This document shows, in pieces, positions 9,176 through 19,820 of a stretch of 64,000 nucleotides of DNA (the stretch's first letter is position 1; each line of letters opens with the position of its first letter). Position numbers and translations under genes: made by a program. The notes below the pieces were generated by a model. The model was not told the origin of the DNA and did no database searches. It saw only the letters and a list, made by a program, of their open reading frames with translations. Source of the stretch: Campanula takesimana (taxonomy: Eukaryota; Streptophyta; Magnoliopsida; Asterales; Campanulaceae); NCBI GenBank assembly GCA_026119855.1, contig JAOWBW010000862.1, forward strand, positions 372,001 through 436,000, written 5' to 3'.

Positions 9176-9394
9176 CTCTTTTTTTTTCCTTCCTCTTTTT
9201 TCCCTTTTTTTTTGGCCCAGCTGACCCCAGCATATGTAAAACAGCAGGAATGGTGATACATGAAATTTTTAAAAAAATGGCAATGAAAGATTTGGCTCTA
9301 GTCTCCTGCTTATAATAAAGCTTTACTAATACATATGTTATACAGTTGCACTATTACATAAATAAAACCATTACCTATCATAAATTATAGTACC

Positions 9395-10723
9395 TGTTGG
9401 TCCCAAAAGGGCAACAAGGGTATGAAAAATAGCTAGAGAGGGGGTGAATAGCTGTTTTGAAATTATTTTTCAAACCCTTTTGCAAATCAAAGGCTAATGC
9501 GCACAGCTCTAAATTTGTCTAAGTACAGTGCGCAACAAGAGTGTGAAATGCACATCGGAAACTTAAAGCAATAACAAATGCGCAGGTATATGCGCAGTTG
9601 TGTAAAAACGCATGCAACTAAGTTGGCTTAAAGACAGGCGCAGAAATGTACTAAGGCAGAAAGCAAACAAACACAATTCAAAGTGCAAGACAATCTACAA
9701 AGATCAAACAAAACAATATATCATAAAAGCATAAGAGTGAAGTAAAAGCAGGATAAAGTGAGAAGCTACTTGGAGAGGTTCGATCGAAAATATCTACGTC
9801 CTCTACCAAGATCGTTAGTCTTGGATTTCTAACTAAGAGATTTATATTAGTTTGAGGAGCTTTTACAAGATTACAAGGGATCAAAACTCAAAACTAAATC
9901 TATGCTTTTAAGAACAAATCCTAGACTAAACGGGTGTATCTCTAGAAGTATGATCTATGTGATCGAAACTTCAAGAGGTATGTGTGTGTTAGAAATCTGG
10001 GCTCTATGAATCTATAAGATAAAGAGCATAAGATATTCTGGTGTTACAAGGCTTTATGATCTACGCTTGGTTAAGGTATGAAGATATGAAGGCTGTTCTT
10101 GAGAATTCTGAAAATAAGCAGGCAGTCTTCAAAACTTCAAAGTTTCTCATTGGAAGCAAAAACTCAAGCAGCTTGGAAATGAGGATGAGCAGGCGATTTA
10201 TAGCTGAGCTTCAAAAACTAGTCGTTGGAGCTCTGAGCAAGGACAATGAGCTAGCACAATATGATTGGTGCGCAGGTGTCCTTTGTAGCCGTTAAGGTCT
10301 GAAGATATGAAGGCTGTTCTTGAGTGTGCTTGATTTGTCGTATGTGAACACCTCAGCACTTTGGCTCATTCCAAAAAGCGTAGCTTGTCTTGACACTTTC
10401 CAAGCTTCTAGAATGTGAGGTCAGGAGATAAGATAATGGACCAAGGTTGATCGTGCGCGCATGAAGTTCATGCGCATGGAGTGCGCAGATTGAGTGCTGC
10501 ACATGGAAGTCATGCGCACCACGCTTGGTCATTAGCAAATGAGACCTCAAATTTAAAGTATAATCCCTAATCACTAAGTCTAGTCAATAAAGAGGACTTA
10601 GCTAAAAATTGATGTTATAAAACTTCTTACATAGGGTCCTAAAGTCCATAAAATATACTTAGGTGATGGTATCAATCAATTCTAACATAATTTAGGAGGG
10701 TTAAGAAATAAGCATACCCAATA
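9395..10723 (-). repeat. 3' LTR of D1 (1329 bp)
   Basis: Begins TGTTGGTCCC and ends CCCAATA (decayed from CCAACA as in D2), followed by ATCTCCCCCTAAAT, the reversed polypurine tract. It aligns with the D2 LTR (57493-58880) but lacks a block of about 100 bp near 10294, where instead a copy of 10073-10102 is found. A TATA box (CTATAAATC on the minus strand) lies near 10196-10204. Confidence 0.88.
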
Positions 10724-11220
10724 ATCTCCCCCTAAATGATTGATGCCATTACCTACTATAACAAAGGAAATTCATTGTACTTGATAATAACATGTCCATA
10801 AGAATGTAAATGGTAAATCATGCCTCAAGTCAATGCACACACTAGCTAGTGTTATAGATTTCTAGTCTATCCAAGAGAAATGAACTTACAATATGGGAAA
10901 GACAGAAATATCATTCAGCGCATACAAATATTATGAGTTTAAGTTTAGTATGCGCTTAAACTGAATGTTTAAACATCATGAAATAAAATATGAGCAATTA
11001 TAATTATGCGCATGAAGTTTAGTGAAATTATGCATTCATTGTTCCACAAACAAAAGGTTTGAATTGAACAAAGTTTTGAGAAACGCAATGATGGAATCTT
11101 CTCATTAAAACTTGAAATATAAGAGTTACAGATTACAAGTTTTACATGGAAGACAAAATTATAACAAAAAATACGCATCAAAATAGTTTACCTATGCGCA
11201 ACCCAAAAAAAATTACAACC
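10724..11220 (-). other. Polypurine tract and 3' untranslated region of D1
   Basis: ATCTCCCCCTAAATGATTGA (10724-10743) gives the purine tract on the minus strand; the remainder aligns with 58881-59382 of D2 and holds no ORF. It ends at the stop codon of the extra ORF (TAG, 11221-11223 on the minus strand). Confidence 0.75.
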
Positions 11221-11378
11221 CTAATCAATATGAATTCGTGAGAGCGCTTCCCTTAGTTCATTCTGAAGACTATTGAACTTGTACATCAGCTCTATTTTCA
11301 GTTCTTAAAACCTTAAGGTGTACTCCACAGCTTGATTAACGTAAGACTTCATTCCTCTGCGCATCAAGTCATTGTCGC
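11221..11378 (-). pseudogene. C-terminal tail of the D1 extra ORF, separated by the element B insertion
   Basis: On the minus strand the segment ends ELREALSRIHID followed by TAG, matching the D2 tail LREALSRINID plus TAG (59383-59385). It is the coiled-coil end of the large ORF whose remainder continues at 50071 beyond element B. A frameshift lies inside it, since the D1 wording between 11300 and 11378 no longer follows D2. Confidence 0.7.
11374..11378. repeat. Left target-site duplication of element B (GTCGC)
   Basis: GTCGC directly precedes the LTR1 start TGTAAG at 11379 and recurs at 50071-50075 directly after the LTR3 end CTTACA. One pair bounds the whole 38.7-kb three-LTR structure, showing a single insertion event. 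Confidence 0.92.
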
Positions 11379-12881
11379 TGTAAGGATCCCGTCCTTAGGG
11401 GCGAAACAGGCGAGGTTTGCACGAGGACAAAATGCCAAACGCGGGAACCGGTCAAATTTAACGGAGTCGCCACATTTTGTTAATTTTAAACCCAACAAAA
11501 TGACAAAGGTTTGAGTTAAAGGTTCGGAGGTCAGGTTACAACTTGGGAGGAGTTTTTACGTCCTCTCAAGTTGCCTCGGACAAAGCCGAGTCTCCCTAAG
11601 TTAGTTAAAATGTGCATACGTGTGTGTGTGTATTTAACGGAAAATTTCTGTCGTTCATTTTATTTGAGAAAACTCGGCTGAAAAGGGGGCCTTGAGTGAT
11701 AAGATAAAGGCCAGAGGGAAAAACAGACAATTTTGCCCTCCTACCTAAAGTAGCCGTACGGCTGGAGGAGGCAATTCTGGGGTTTTACAGTTTGCTCAAG
11801 AACAGTCCAGTTCAGAACAGAAACAGGGTATTCTGTCTGAAGCTGGACAAACTGTTTGTGATCCCAGTTTGCAAGAAATCATTTTACAAGTTTTATAGCA
11901 TCATTCCTATGCTAAATGATCATCACTTGGTTCCCCAAAACAAGTATTTGGGTGTGATCATGAGCAATCATAGGAGAAAATCAAGAAAGTTGATAAGTGT
12001 TCCCTTTGGACCAAAATTGGTCATTTGGTGAATAAAGATTGGAACTTTATCACCAAGATGACATTTTATGACTTAAAATCCTTCCAAGAGTCAAAATAAC
12101 ACATAAAGATTGAATCTTTATGACCCAAAAGTGGGATTTTGAGGCTAAACCAAAGAGGAAAGTGATGGACACTAAGGTTCCACCATCCTCATGATTATCA
12201 TGGCCAAACAAGCATACCATTTACATGAATAAGGAATATAAATGACAATCAACAAGTCTATGAGTGTCTAGGTTTAGAACCTCTTCCATACAAAGTATGG
12301 AGGGCACCTTGGAACTTCTCATAGCTTGGACAAGATAATAATATAATAGATAGATATGTAGTGCTTGATAATGGACAAGTCTTGCAAGAAACAAAAGGTG
12401 CTTGAAATGGACAAGTCTTTGCATGAATGAATAGTAAATACATGTATAACCAAGATATGAGAAATAAAATAGGAGTAAGAAGAAGAGAAAGGAGGGGGGA
12501 GGTGGCTTTACCTATGATGGTTAAGGCCAATCTTCCTTTCTTCTCTCCTTTTTTGTATGTGATCACTCTCACTCTTTCTCTGTGGCAATTCCAGCAGAGT
12601 GACCTCTCTAATGTGTATTTCTCCCCCCCCTGAAATGATCAGCAAGGGGTTCTATTTATAGGGACTGAGGGTGCCCAAACCAGTCGTACGGCTAGGCCCC
12701 TCTAGTCCCCAAAGCATCCGTACGGCTCAGCCTGGCGAGCTTCTGGATTTTTCCAATTTTATACCAGAGTAGCCCTGGAATTTATAGTTTATCCTAGGGA
12801 GGTCTTGTCCTATTAGCTTATCCCTGAAACGGTGCTAAGGCTACCTCTAAGATAGGTCGGTTTCAGATTGGGGTACTTACA
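11379..12881 (-). repeat. LTR1 of element B (3' LTR, uninterrupted, 1503 bp)
   Basis: TGTAAG...CTTACA ends with the target duplication on its left. It is the only copy without the copia insertion and shows the empty site, CTAAATGATC, at 11916-11925. Diagnostic variants: TTAGGGGCG near 11396 and AAGGCCAG near 11707 differ from LTR2 and LTR3, while TCCTTCC near 12080 and GTCTAGG near 12266 are shared with LTR2 only. Confidence 0.92.
12652..12725 (-). promoter_or_regulatory. LTR1 promoter: TATA box with two upstream CGTACG palindromes
   Basis: TATAAATA is read on the minus strand at 12653-12660. Upstream of it (higher coordinates) are TCGTACGG at 12684-12691, a one-base decay of CCGTACGG, and CCGTACGG at 12718-12725. 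LTR3 keeps the first site as a perfect 12-bp palindrome, AGCCGTACGGCT (49871-49882), and has the second decayed to CTGTACGG. Element C has the same order and spacing. AGCCGTACGGCT also occurs at 11752-11763 and, in the leader, at 21209-21220. Confidence 0.65.
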
Positions 12882-13074
12882 GAGCCCCTCGGAAACGTCG
12901 CTTCGAAGGAGCGGGGTTGTCGATAAAAATAAGCATCCCAATCTGACGGGACGACGGCTTTAACTGATTTTGGTTGCATGGCTGGACCTAGTGGTATAGG
13001 ATTCCTATGTATCCCGTTCGCGGGGAATCAAGCCTAACATAGTTCGGGGATACGCGGGGTTACTATGGTCCGCA

Positions 13075-13850
13075 AGGAGGCATGACTCTAGGGGTCAGAG
13101 GCGAGACATGGTCAACTTGACTCTATTAGAGAGGGTCGACTTACATAAGGAAGCGTGACTCTAAGGGTCAGAGGCAGGACATGGTCAACTTGGCTCTATT
13201 GGAGAGGGTCGACTTACACAAGGAGGCGTGACTCTAAGGGTCAGAGGCGGGACATGGTCAACTTGTCTCTATCGAAGAGGGTCGACTTACACAAGGAAGC
13301 GTGACTCTAAGGGTCAGAGGCAGGACATGGTCAACTTGGCTCTACTGGAGAGGGTTGACTTACACGAGACATGGTCAACTTGGCTCTATATGAGAGGGTT
13401 GACTTACACGGGACAAGGAAGCGTGACTCTAGGCGAGGCAGAGGCGGGACATGGTCAACTTGGCTCTATCAAAGAGGGTCGACTTACACAAGGAAGCGTG
13501 ACTCTAAGGGTCAGAGGCAGGACATGGTCAACTTGGGTCTATTGGAGAGGGTCGACTTACACAAGGAAGCGTGATTCTAAGGGTCAGAGGCGGGAAATGG
13601 TCAACTTGACTCTATGGGAGAGGGTTGACTTGCTGGGGACATGGTCAACTTGATTCTATTGGATAGGGTTGACTTACACGAGACATGGTCAACTTGGCTC
13701 TATTGGAGAGGGTTGACTTACACGAGACATGGTCAACTTGGCTCTATTGGAGAGGGTTTACTTACACGGGACAAGGAAGCGTGACTCTAGGCGAGGCAGA
13801 GGCGGGATATGGTCAACTTGGCTCTATTGGAGAGGGTTGACTTACAAAGA
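13075..13850. repeat. Tandem array of 44/73/80-bp units, internal region 1 of B
   Basis: The word ACATGGTCAACTTG recurs at 13106, 13179, 13252, 13325, 13369, 13449, 13522, 13595 (AAATGG variant), 13639, 13683, 13727 and 13807. Spacings are 73, 73, 73, 44, 80, 73, 73, 44, 44, 44 and 80 bp, so a 44-bp core is either bare or carries one of two inserts (29 or 36 bp). Reading frames across it are by-products of the repeats. It lies near the 3' LTR in element orientation, where Tat/Ogre elements are known to carry variable arrays. Confidence 0.9.
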
Positions 13851-13854
13851 CGGC

Positions 13855-14690
13855 CGGGTCAAAACATTCGAGTCAACTCCACCTTTGGGGAGTTTGACGG
13901 GAAAGCTGGTCTTACGTCCCTTTAAGGACTGCCGGGACAAAACATTCGAGTCAACTCCACCTTTGGGGAGTTTGACAAAGGCAAACTGGTCTTACGTACC
14001 ACTAAGGACTGCCGGGATAAAGGCTCTAGCCTATAATGACTATTCTGAGTCAAGGTTTGGTCAACTCCATCTTTGGGGAAATTGACGGGAAAACTGGTCT
14101 TACGTCCCTCTAAGGACTGCCGGAATAAAGGCTCTAGCCTATAATGACTATTCTGAGTCAAGGTTTGGTCAACTCCATCTTTGGGGAGATTGACGGGAAA
14201 ACTGGTCTTAAGTCCCTCTAAGGACTGCCGGGACAAAAAATTCGAGTCATCTCCACCTTTGGGGAGTTTGACAAAGGCAAACTGGTCTTGCGTCCTACTA
14301 AGGACTGCCGGGATAAAACATTCGAGTCAACTCCACCTTTGGGGAGTTTAACAAGGCAAACTGGTCTTACATCCCACTAAGGACTGCCGGGACAAAACAT
14401 TCGAGTCAACTCCACCTTTGGGGAGTTTAACAAGGCAAACTGGTCTTACATCCCACTAAGGACTGCCGGGACAAAACATTCGAGTCAACTTCACCTTTGG
14501 GGAGTTTAACAAGGCAAACTGGTCTTACATCCCACTAAGGACTGCCGGGACAAAACATTCGAGTCAACTCCACCTTTGGGGAGTTTAACAAGGCAAACTG
14601 GTCTTACATCCCACTAAGGACTGCCGGGATAAAGGATCTAGCCTATAATGACTATTCTGAGTCAAGGTTTTAATCTAAAGGGGTCACTCT
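13855..14690. repeat. Tandem array of 79/80/108-bp units, internal region 1 of B
   Basis: The word AAGGACTGCCGG recurs at 13924, 14004, 14112, 14220, 14300, 14379, 14458, 14537 and 14616: spacings 80, 108, 108, 80, 79, 79, 79, 79. The last four units are nearly identical (AAACATTCGAGTCAACTCC, GGGGAGTTTAACAAGG); the 108-bp forms contain an extra CTCTAGCCTATAATGAC block. Confidence 0.9.
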
Positions 14691-15064
14691 GGGGACGAAG
14701 GTTTTTTAACCTAAAGGGTCACTCGGGGGACGAAGATTTGGTCAAGCCTACACTGCGGGATGGTTGACACATTTTCTTGATACCGGGAAAGAGCCTAGGG
14801 GTGACCTTGAAGACTCATTGTGGACAAAAAGGGTCCAAGACTTTAAAAAAAATCATTTTGAGGGGAGATCAAAAGCATTTTGCTTGAAACATTGTCTTTG
14901 ATAAATGATGCCAAATGGCCAAATTTGAGAATGCTTACTTTTGAAGGCAAACCTTTATCGAAACATGTTTAGTCAAATTTTGGTTTTAACTTAACCGCGA
15001 GGTTTATATGCATAAAGTCCTTTTGAGCTTTGTCCATTTCTTAGGAGCGGTCGGGAGTAGAGAA

Positions 15065-15475
15065 ACCTCTTGTTGTCGATGTCGGGGTAGCCCCATGTCC
15101 TTATTCCTATTGATGGCGACGTAGCCCCAATGTCATTGGATGTGTCGGGGTAGCCCCATGTCCTTGTTGCTGTTGATGGTGGCATAGCCCCTATGTCATT
15201 GAATGTCTCGGAGTAGCCCCATGTCCTTGTGGAGGTAGCCCCAATGTCGCCTTCGACTTTTGATGTTGGCGTGGACCCGTTGTCGTCTCGCGGCCTTTGA
15301 TGATGTTAGGAACCCATCCCTTTTTTCATGATGCACTCTTTCTTTTGCCTAGGCCGCCCTTTTCGGGTTTTCAACCTAGCGGGCATCTCTTTTGCGTCTT
15401 TTATGGCACACCCTGTTTTTTGCCTAGGCCGCCCTTACGGGTTTTCAACCTAGCGGGCTACTTTTTTGGTGCCTT
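15065..15475. repeat. Short degenerate arrays: 62-bp units and a 75-bp pair
   Basis: GTCGGGGTAGCCCCATGTCC-like words recur at 15081, 15143 and 15205 (62-bp spacing). TGCCTAGGCCGCCC followed by GGGTTTTCAACCTAGCGGGC occurs at 15346 and 15421. A poly-T run follows near 15478-15499. The remaining 14691-15064 and 15500-16903 hold no recognised coding feature beyond further T-runs. Confidence 0.75.
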
Positions 15476-16903
15476 TCTTTTTTTTTTTTTTTTTTTTTTA
15501 TAAGTGATCCAGCCGACTTGATAGAACGAGGACTTAATATATCTTTTGGAGGAGACATGCAAGGGCCTTTATTTAGGCGGGAGGGAGTCCCTTTATTTTG
15601 GTGAACAATGTATTATCATGGAACGGGAGGAAGCCCTTGCTCGACAGAATACAAGTGTTTAGCTCTTTCCTAAGATGTAGAGAGAAGAAGACTTGTTGAG
15701 ACATTTGAAACTTGCCTTAGTTAATATCATCAAATGATTGCTGGAATGGACCATGTTTATTATTAAGTCAAGATTATAACAAGCAATTAGCCTTAACATG
15801 TATAGATGTTGTGATCAATTAAGATTAAGATTCGATCAATGGCAAGATCAAAAGGTGTTTATGGGGAGATTGGTCATTATCTGGGAAATTGGTTATTAAT
15901 AGGACCAAGGGAAGAGAACCGGGTCATTTTGGGAGGATCGAGGTTTGATGGATTCATTTCATGCTGTGACCGGACTCGAAGGTTGCCTACGTTCCCCTCA
16001 GTTTGAGGAGCTCAGGTCGCTGTAGTTCGGCCATGGGGCCTTCTTTTGCTGGGGTTGGTGTCCTTTCGAAGGATGTTGTTGCTTTGCTGTTGTAGATCGC
16101 TTTTCTTTGTGGTGAACTCCTCGGGATGTTCTTTGAGGTGGACTTTTGCAGTGAGCTTGGTGAGCTTTTGAGGTAAACTTCCTCTTTGCCAACATTCATT
16201 TGCTTTCCTTTTTTCCATTATCCATCTTTTTTTTTTTTTTTTTAGAGAGAGGGGAAACATTAGCCTCAACTTGCTATCTTGGACATTGGCTCATTTGTAG
16301 CCCCTTGGTGGAATTCTATCACTTCTTACTTTGACTTCTGAAGATCTAGGAAGTCCTTTGCTTGGTTGCGCACGCGCGATTGTGGTTGAATCTTGGTGGT
16401 TGAGCAACAACATCCTCGCCTTTTCATTGTCTCGGGATGCCTTTGATGCGCATCAAGGATTTGTATAGGAAAGGTGTATCGGGTTGTGTATCGGGGTAGT
16501 GTATGAGGGAAGATTTGCCATTGATGGTCTCTTCGTGCCAATTGATCACAACACTTATTCATATCAAGATTAATCGTTTGCATTTAGCACTTTTCATTTG
16601 TGTTAGGTCCATTCATCCTTAATGAGTCGTCATTAACTAGTATGCTTAGAAGTCAATTCGTCATTTTGGTGACGTAGCAATCAATTGATAATAACAAGCT
16701 AAGCAATTTCAAGAGTAAACATATATTGCAAATAATGTCTCAAGTCTAGAGAGAAGAGAAGGAAAATGACTCCCTTATTTAGATAACTTTGTACATACAT
16801 GTCCAAGTGCGGAACTCTGTAAAAATAAAAAGACACGGTCCAGAATGGACTCCTTTTTTTTCTTTCTAGAACCTACGAGGCTGGAAGACTCACATTTTTT
16901 TTT

Positions 16904-17398
16904 TTAAGGATGGGTCCCATAAAGCACGATGATCCATTTTCTTCCACAGTTGTTGGAGGGGTTGTCGGCGGCATATTCCATGTCTTCCACGGGGAACTCG
17001 GGTTCCATGTCGTCGGGAAAGATGTCGCGAGGCCTCCACTTGGCTTGGCGTAGCAATTGCTGGGGTCGTCTACTCATGAGGGCGAGTTGGGAGCTTGCCT
17101 GTTGGCAAAGCCTTTTGGTGATTCCCTTTCCAAAGTGCATAACCTTCGTGTATGGCACTTGACGAGGGTACAGTCTTCCATTTGGTGTAGCCACTCTCAG
17201 GCTCCTGAAGCTCGGGCCTCTTCTTATGGATGGTGTCCCAATTGTTTGGTCTTCCCGCTCATGTGTATGGTTGTCTCGGACGCCAATTCGGATGTGGGCT
17301 CCTTGGACGATGTTTCCGGGGGACAAAACCGCAAAGGACTTTAGCATTTTAATCCTCAAGGTGAAATTATTAACCATGATTTGAGAAGCATGCTTCAT
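16904..17398 (-). CDS. Unrecognised ORF downstream of gag, internal region 1 of B
   Basis: 164-residue open frame on the gag strand, 365 bp beyond the zinc-knuckle segment. It is rich in Arg and Pro, with an acidic stretch (FPDDMEPEFPVEDMEY) before the end. I see no protease DTG/DSG motif, RT motif or membrane segment. The copy at 35519-36013 appears identical in translation, but the duplication is too recent for that to indicate selection. It could be the C-terminal part of the gag frame after a frameshift, or chance. Confidence 0.35.
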   Translation of the reverse strand: MKHASQIMVNNFTLRIKMLKSFAVLSPGNIVQGAHIRIGVRDNHTHEREDQTIGTPSIRRGPSFRSLRVATPNGRLYPRQVPYTKVMHFGKGITKRLCQQASSQLALMSRRPQQLLRQAKWRPRDIFPDDMEPEFPVEDMEYAADNPSNNCGRKWIIVLYGTHP

Positions 17399-17763
17399 TA
17401 GCGGATTAACCTTTTAGGAAAACACGACCTTTTATTTTGAGAAAGCTTGATCTCCATTTTTCTTTTTCTGAAAGACACACTTCTTGTTTTGGGTGAAAAA
17501 CTCACACACACATTTTTGTAAACCTTTTGACAAGGCAAAAATGACAATAATAATCTTATTAATGAGAACTGACAATGGACCCAAAATGGTCACCACATGG
17601 CATCAACCGGGGAATAAAGACTTTAACTAAACCTAACAGACATCTTAACCGACTTTCACTAAAGACTTATCACACGTCCTAACAATGGACTTTGGCTCTT
17701 CCTAAAAGGGGGCGATGGAAGGGGTTTTGCAGCTCATCCTCTGTTACAGCAACCACAGCACCA

Positions 17764-19028
17764 TCAATTTCCCAAGCCAGGGCATTCCAGCTTTCCTTGC
17801 GCGATTAACTTTCGGATGATGCGTTTCAGAGCGATGCAATCGTTGGTGTCGTGCCCATGGTAGTTGTGAAAGGAACACCATTCAGTTGTGTCGAGACGTC
17901 CCTTGGGGTTTGTGGGTTGGTAGTTGACAAGAGGTTTTGCAAGGCCTTGCCTAACCAATTTCTCAAATACCTTGCTTATGGGTATTCTGAAATCCTCGTA
18001 CCTTGTGAAATGGAGCTTGGCTCGGCCTTTGGCTTTTCGTTCATTGTTGACCGGAGCGTGGTGGGGATGAGAATCACCGCTACTCGATGCAAAGGGGTGC
18101 CCATCGAGTGTCCTTTCAAACTTATCTTCCATTTGCTTTCTCTTTCCAACAACGTGCCCAACTGAGGTGCAACATGAGGATTATGTGAAGGTGCATGGGT
18201 GTAGGCATACCCATATTCATAACCTTGGTGGCTTGCAGGAATATACATTGGAGGCATGCAAGGAGCTTGTGGTCCAAAAGGTCTCGGACCATAGAAATGA
18301 TATGGGTCTCCGTGGGATCTCATCGGGAAACCTGGTGGAGGCAAGTTGGTGATGCCGGTTCGGGTACCCATGTACGGTCTAAATAGTGACTGAGCTCTGG
18401 TGACTTGGTTGATGGCATCAAGCCGAGAAGGGATACGATCGGAAAAGTGTTGTGAGTATGATGCTCGGGACGTAACCGGTGTGGATGGTGGTTTGTGGGC
18501 CTTTTGAGTGGATCGTGCTTGGGGTTTTATAGGAGGCGTCCCATGTGATATGGTGGATTTGGGACGAGGTGGAGTGAGGAGGATTTGGACGTGAGGCTTA
18601 TTTTGGATGACGGCGCGTTGGGGCGAAGAAATGGGGGTCTCGGTATGAGGAGACGGAACTTGGTTGCAATTTGGAGGTTGGGCAATTTCTACCTCTTATT
18701 CGTGGTCGGCAACTTTGGTGAAAGACCCATCAATTTGAAACAGAGCTGCGACACCTTTTTGTCTCATCGACTCATGAAACGGACTTTGCGTTTCTTTGTG
18801 GCTCCCTGTGATGACTTCTTTCTTAGCTCCGGGGGTTTCTAGAGCTCGGGGCAACTCTTCTTTTCTAGGGCTATCCGGGTTGTCTGCAACGTCATTTCTC
18901 AGGCTACTGTCCACTGAGGTGATCTTTCTGAGGTGCTGGGTCGGAGGAGTTGCAGTGACCGGGGAACCCTCTGATTCCACATGCACCAGTCGGCGACATG
19001 ATACTCTCTTCCACTTCATCTGAGCCAC
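17764..19028 (-). pseudogene. Gag of element B, internal region 1 (broken)
   Basis: Three collinear segments make up one gag. (1) 19028-18696: N-terminal part (MKWKRVSCRRLVHVESEG, then KEELPRALE), homologous to element C 57154-57492; it ends in a TAA where C has CAA (Gln). (2) In the same frame, a proline-rich linker, open from 18371 to 17976 (MGTRTGITNLPPPGFPMR, GPRPFGPQAPCMPPMYIP). (3) After a frameshift, 18132-17764 carries FTRYEDFRIPISKVFEKLV and the knuckle WCSFHNYHGHDTNDC (C-X2-H-X4-H-X4-C) followed by ALKRIIRKLIAQGKLE, as in Tat/Ogre gags. The usual central capsid domain seems absent. Gag would package element RNA. Confidence 0.8.
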
Positions 19029-19334
19029 GGGGAAGACAAAAGGTAGCTTTAGGCTTGGATAAACACTGGGTGAATGTTTGCACGTATCTTAGAATCCTCT
19101 ATTTCGAGATATTTGACCGGACCGAAGTTGCCTACGTTCCCCTCAATATGAGGGAAGGGGTCCCACGCAATGAGAGGCTCAGGTCACCGTAGTTCAAATG
19201 GGTTTAGAATCTTAAGAGGGAAGGACAAACACGGCTGACTTCTTAACGAGAATCCATCCAAGGACTTGGCTGACTTCCTAAGGGACCATTCCTAGAATTT
19301 AACGGGGATCTTTGCGGGGACCTATGGTCTCAAC

Positions 19335-19820
19335 GGGGATCTTAACGGGGGTCTTGAAGGATAACATGGATCCTTCCAAAGACTCAACAGGACTTGACGG
19401 GGGTCTTGGAGGATAACATGGATCCTTTCAAAGACTTAACGGGACTTGACGGAGGTCTTGGAGGATAACATGGATCCTTCCCAAGACTTAACAGGATTTA
19501 ACGGCGGTCTTGAAGGATAACATGGATCCTTCCAAAGACATAACAGGACTTAACGGCGGTCTTGAAGGATAACATGGATCCTTCTAAAGACTTAACAGGA
19601 CTTAACGGCAGTCTTGAAGGATAACATGGATCCTTCCAAAAACTTAATAGGACTTAACGGCGGTCTTGAAGGATAACATGGATCCTTCCAAAGACTTAAC
19701 GGGACTTGACGGAGGTCTTAGAGGATAACATGGATCCTTCCAAAGACTTAACAGGACTTAACGGCGGTCTTGAAGGATAACATGGATCCTTCCAAAGACT
19801 TAACAGGACTTAACGGCGGT
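19335..19820. repeat. Tandem array of nine 52-bp units, internal region 1 of B
   Basis: AACATGGATCCTT recurs at 19363, 19415, 19467, 19519, 19571, 19623, 19675, 19727 and 19779, an unbroken 52-bp period. Units differ by single bases (GGCGGTCTTGAAGG against GGAGGTCTTGGAGG). It lies upstream of gag in element orientation. Confidence 0.93.

Noticed and set aside
13228..13653. 141-residue repetitive protein (WSTWLYRRGSTYTRK-like repeats), also at 31843-32268
   Set aside because: It is a translation of the 73-bp array. The unit lengths 44, 73 and 80 are not multiples of three, so the frame is not maintained and the apparent peptide repeat is an accident of short runs.
13075..14690. CRISPR array
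   Set aside because: Regular repeats are adjacent without unique spacers, unit lengths vary and the setting is a plant retroelement.
15478..15499. Poly-T runs (also near 16230, 34091 and 34840) as terminators or retroposon tails
   Set aside because: They are internal to element B, have no target duplications, and vary in length between the two copies as simple slippage.
16904..17398. Protease domain of element B
   Set aside because: No D-T/S-G active-site motif is visible in this frame, so I left it as an unrecognised ORF.
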